From Desulfobulbaceae bacterium (lineage in GTDB: Bacteria > Desulfobacterota > Desulfobulbia > Desulfobulbales > Desulfocapsaceae), in assembly GCA_024636345.1 (NCBI GenBank), contig JAGXHG010000008.1:62001-126000 (forward strand): a stretch of 64,000 nucleotides of DNA, written 5' to 3'. Within the stretch, counting starts at the first letter, position 1. Every line of letters begins with the position of its first letter. The notes beneath the pieces are model-generated. The model was not told where the DNA came from and searched no databases. It saw only the letters and a list, made by a program, of their open reading frames with translations. The translations under genes were made by a program, and so were the position numbers. This document shows positions 63,008 through 64,000 of the stretch, one piece after another.

Positions 63008-64000
63008 ATGAATAAATCTTTCCTTACTCTCCTTGTCCTTCTCTCCTTAACCCCTTTTCTTGTCCAGTGCGCAAGTCAGGATGAGGTCAGAACCCTCTCC
63101 TATCAGTTACGGGCGGTGAATAAAAAACTTGAGGATATGCAGGCCAATACCGTAAACAAAATGCAGAAAAAGCAGGCAAGTTCAGCCGGACAGTTAAATG
63201 AAATGCAACAGGAACTTCTGGCCCTGAAAAGTGAACTTGAGGCAACATCAATGACAAACCGCCAGCTTCAGGAACAAAACAAAGAGCTGGAGACATCTCT
63301 CCAGGGAATAGTTTCCAAGCAATCTTCTGAGACCGATATCAAGATTACTCAGCTCAATGAGCAGCTCAAGCAACAACAGGACAGCGTGGCAACTTTGCAG
63401 GCAGCACGGGCACTCGAGGCAGAGCGGAAAGCTCGAGCTGCAGCCGAAGCTGCTGATGCAGCAAGATTAAAGGTAAAAATGGCAAGCAGCAATCAGGGCA
63501 TTGCTCAAATTCAGGCTGAACGTAAAAAACATCTCAAAGGGCAGGAACCGGCATCGGTGAAACAGGACAGGCCCACAACCGTGGCAGAAGAAGCCCAGTC
63601 GGCAGCAGAACCAGCGCCTCCAGAAGAGGAGACGGCCTCAGCCGCCGCACCCGTAGTTGAACAGGCCCCAAAAACGACAAAGGAATCACCTGCAGCAAAC
63701 GCAACACCAACTGATGATCTCTTCAATCAGGCACAAAAGAAATACGAGGCAGGAAATTACCAGAATGCCTATGAGATGTTTGAGTCCTATATCGACAAAA
63801 ACGGCAGTAACGCCAATGCTATCCAGGCTCGGTACATGATGGGTGAATGTCTCTACCAGCAGAAAGAATACGATCAGGCGATCCTCCAGTATCAAAAGAT
63901 CATCGCCAGTCAGCCGAAACATGCGAAAACACCTGCCGCCCTCTTAAAGCAGGGCATGGCCTTTGAACAACTCTCGGACAAAGATACTGCCAAGATCATT
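63008..64000 (+). CDS. cpoB: CpoB/YbgF-like lipoprotein, runs off the window
   Basis: The ORF begins at the ATG at 63008 and has no stop before the end, so it is partial. A lipoprotein signal peptide ends in LVQC with the lipidated Cys. A long coiled-coil follows (residues about 30-180), then a Pro/Ala/Glu-rich linker, then TPR repeats at the C-terminus (LFNQAQKKYEAGNYQNAYEMFESYI, IQARYMMGECLYQQKEYDQAILQY). This matches YbgF/CpoB, the last gene of tol-pal operons. Here it follows tolB directly; pal is not between them. Unlike E. coli CpoB it has a lipobox. Confidence 0.85.
   Translation, partial: MNKSFLTLLVLLSLTPFLVQCASQDEVRTLSYQLRAVNKKLEDMQANTVNKMQKKQASSAGQLNEMQQELLALKSELEATSMTNRQLQEQNKELETSLQGIVSKQSSETDIKITQLNEQLKQQQDSVATLQAARALEAERKARAAAEAADAARLKVKMASSNQGIAQIQAERKKHLKGQEPASVKQDRPTTVAEEAQSAAEPAPPEEETASAAAPVVEQAPKTTKESPAANATPTDDLFNQAQKKYEAGNYQNAYEMFESYIDKNGSNANAIQARYMMGECLYQQKEYDQAILQYQKIIASQPKHAKTPAALLKQGMAFEQLSDKDTAKII

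Noticed and set aside
1-64000. CRISPR arrays, rRNA and tRNA genes
   Set aside because: I looked for regularly spaced repeats and for typical rRNA and tRNA stretches and saw none; the island target is a protein gene, not a tRNA.

Overview
This window looks like chromosome of an anaerobic, Gram-negative bacterium of the Desulfobacterota, most likely a Desulfobulbales-type sulfate reducer or sulfur disproportionator. This assignment is inference from gene content. The indicators are a DUF39/HcyBio homocysteine-biosynthesis protein next to a LarE-type sulfur transferase, an early (CbiD/CbiET/CbiF) cobalamin operon, an FmdE-like protein, rubrerythrin, LL-diaminopimelate aminotransferase, MEP-pathway isoprenoid genes and a Tol system. 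Most genes have moderate GC. The stretch from about 12.6 to 14.7 kb is strikingly AT-rich and foreign.

Layout. 0-11.4 kb: moaA, pheA, HcyBio-larE, an HU gene, a tightly overlapping cobalamin operon (cbiD-cbiET-cbiF-cobO), fmdE-like, and a eukaryote-HIS7-like hisH-hisF fusion. 11.0-15.7 kb: a small integrative island. A tyrosine integrase sits immediately after hisHF. It is followed by a radical-SAM RiPP cassette (a Cys-ladder precursor peptide and a PqqD-like/radical SAM/SPASM maturase), then IS3 debris, then a leftover 3' end of hisF that shares a 25-bp repeat with the intact gene. 15.8-28.4 kb: diguanylate cyclase, pepN, dapL, ispH, Fe-ADH, ugd, a SleB-like hydrolase, and a degT-panD-panC-TPR operon. 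28.6-39 kb: xseA, eno, hslVU, xerC, xseB-ispA-dxs and a Sel1 protein. 39-45 kb: Tat-exported DUF882 protein, GIY-YIG, a PilR/PilS-like two-component pair, surE, rubrerythrin and a decayed IS3 element. 45.5-51.9 kb: a two-CW HTH regulator, metY-metX-metW, a broken serine acetyltransferase gene, cysK and nadA. 52.1-53.1 kb: thioredoxin reductase. 53.4-59.3 kb: a lipid/polyene-type cluster (ketosynthase, ACP, two phytoene-desaturase-like flavoproteins, FabG-like, FabZ-like, and a small zinc-ribbon ORF with one in-frame TGA). 59.4-64 kb: tolQ-tolR-tolA-tolB and a cpoB-like gene that runs off the window.

Most interesting. (1) The radical-SAM RiPP cassette, whose precursor ends in five cysteines spaced CxxC followed by a Gly-every-third-residue tail. 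(2) The way its island appears to use the 3' end of hisHF as an integration site, replacing the gene end with its own copy. (3) The discrete ketosynthase/ACP/double-flavoprotein cluster, which resembles gene sets proposed for ladderane-type lipids. (4) A short element that seems to have inserted in frame into both larE and cbiET. I saw no rRNA, tRNA or CRISPR array. All functional calls are from reading the sequence; no search was run.
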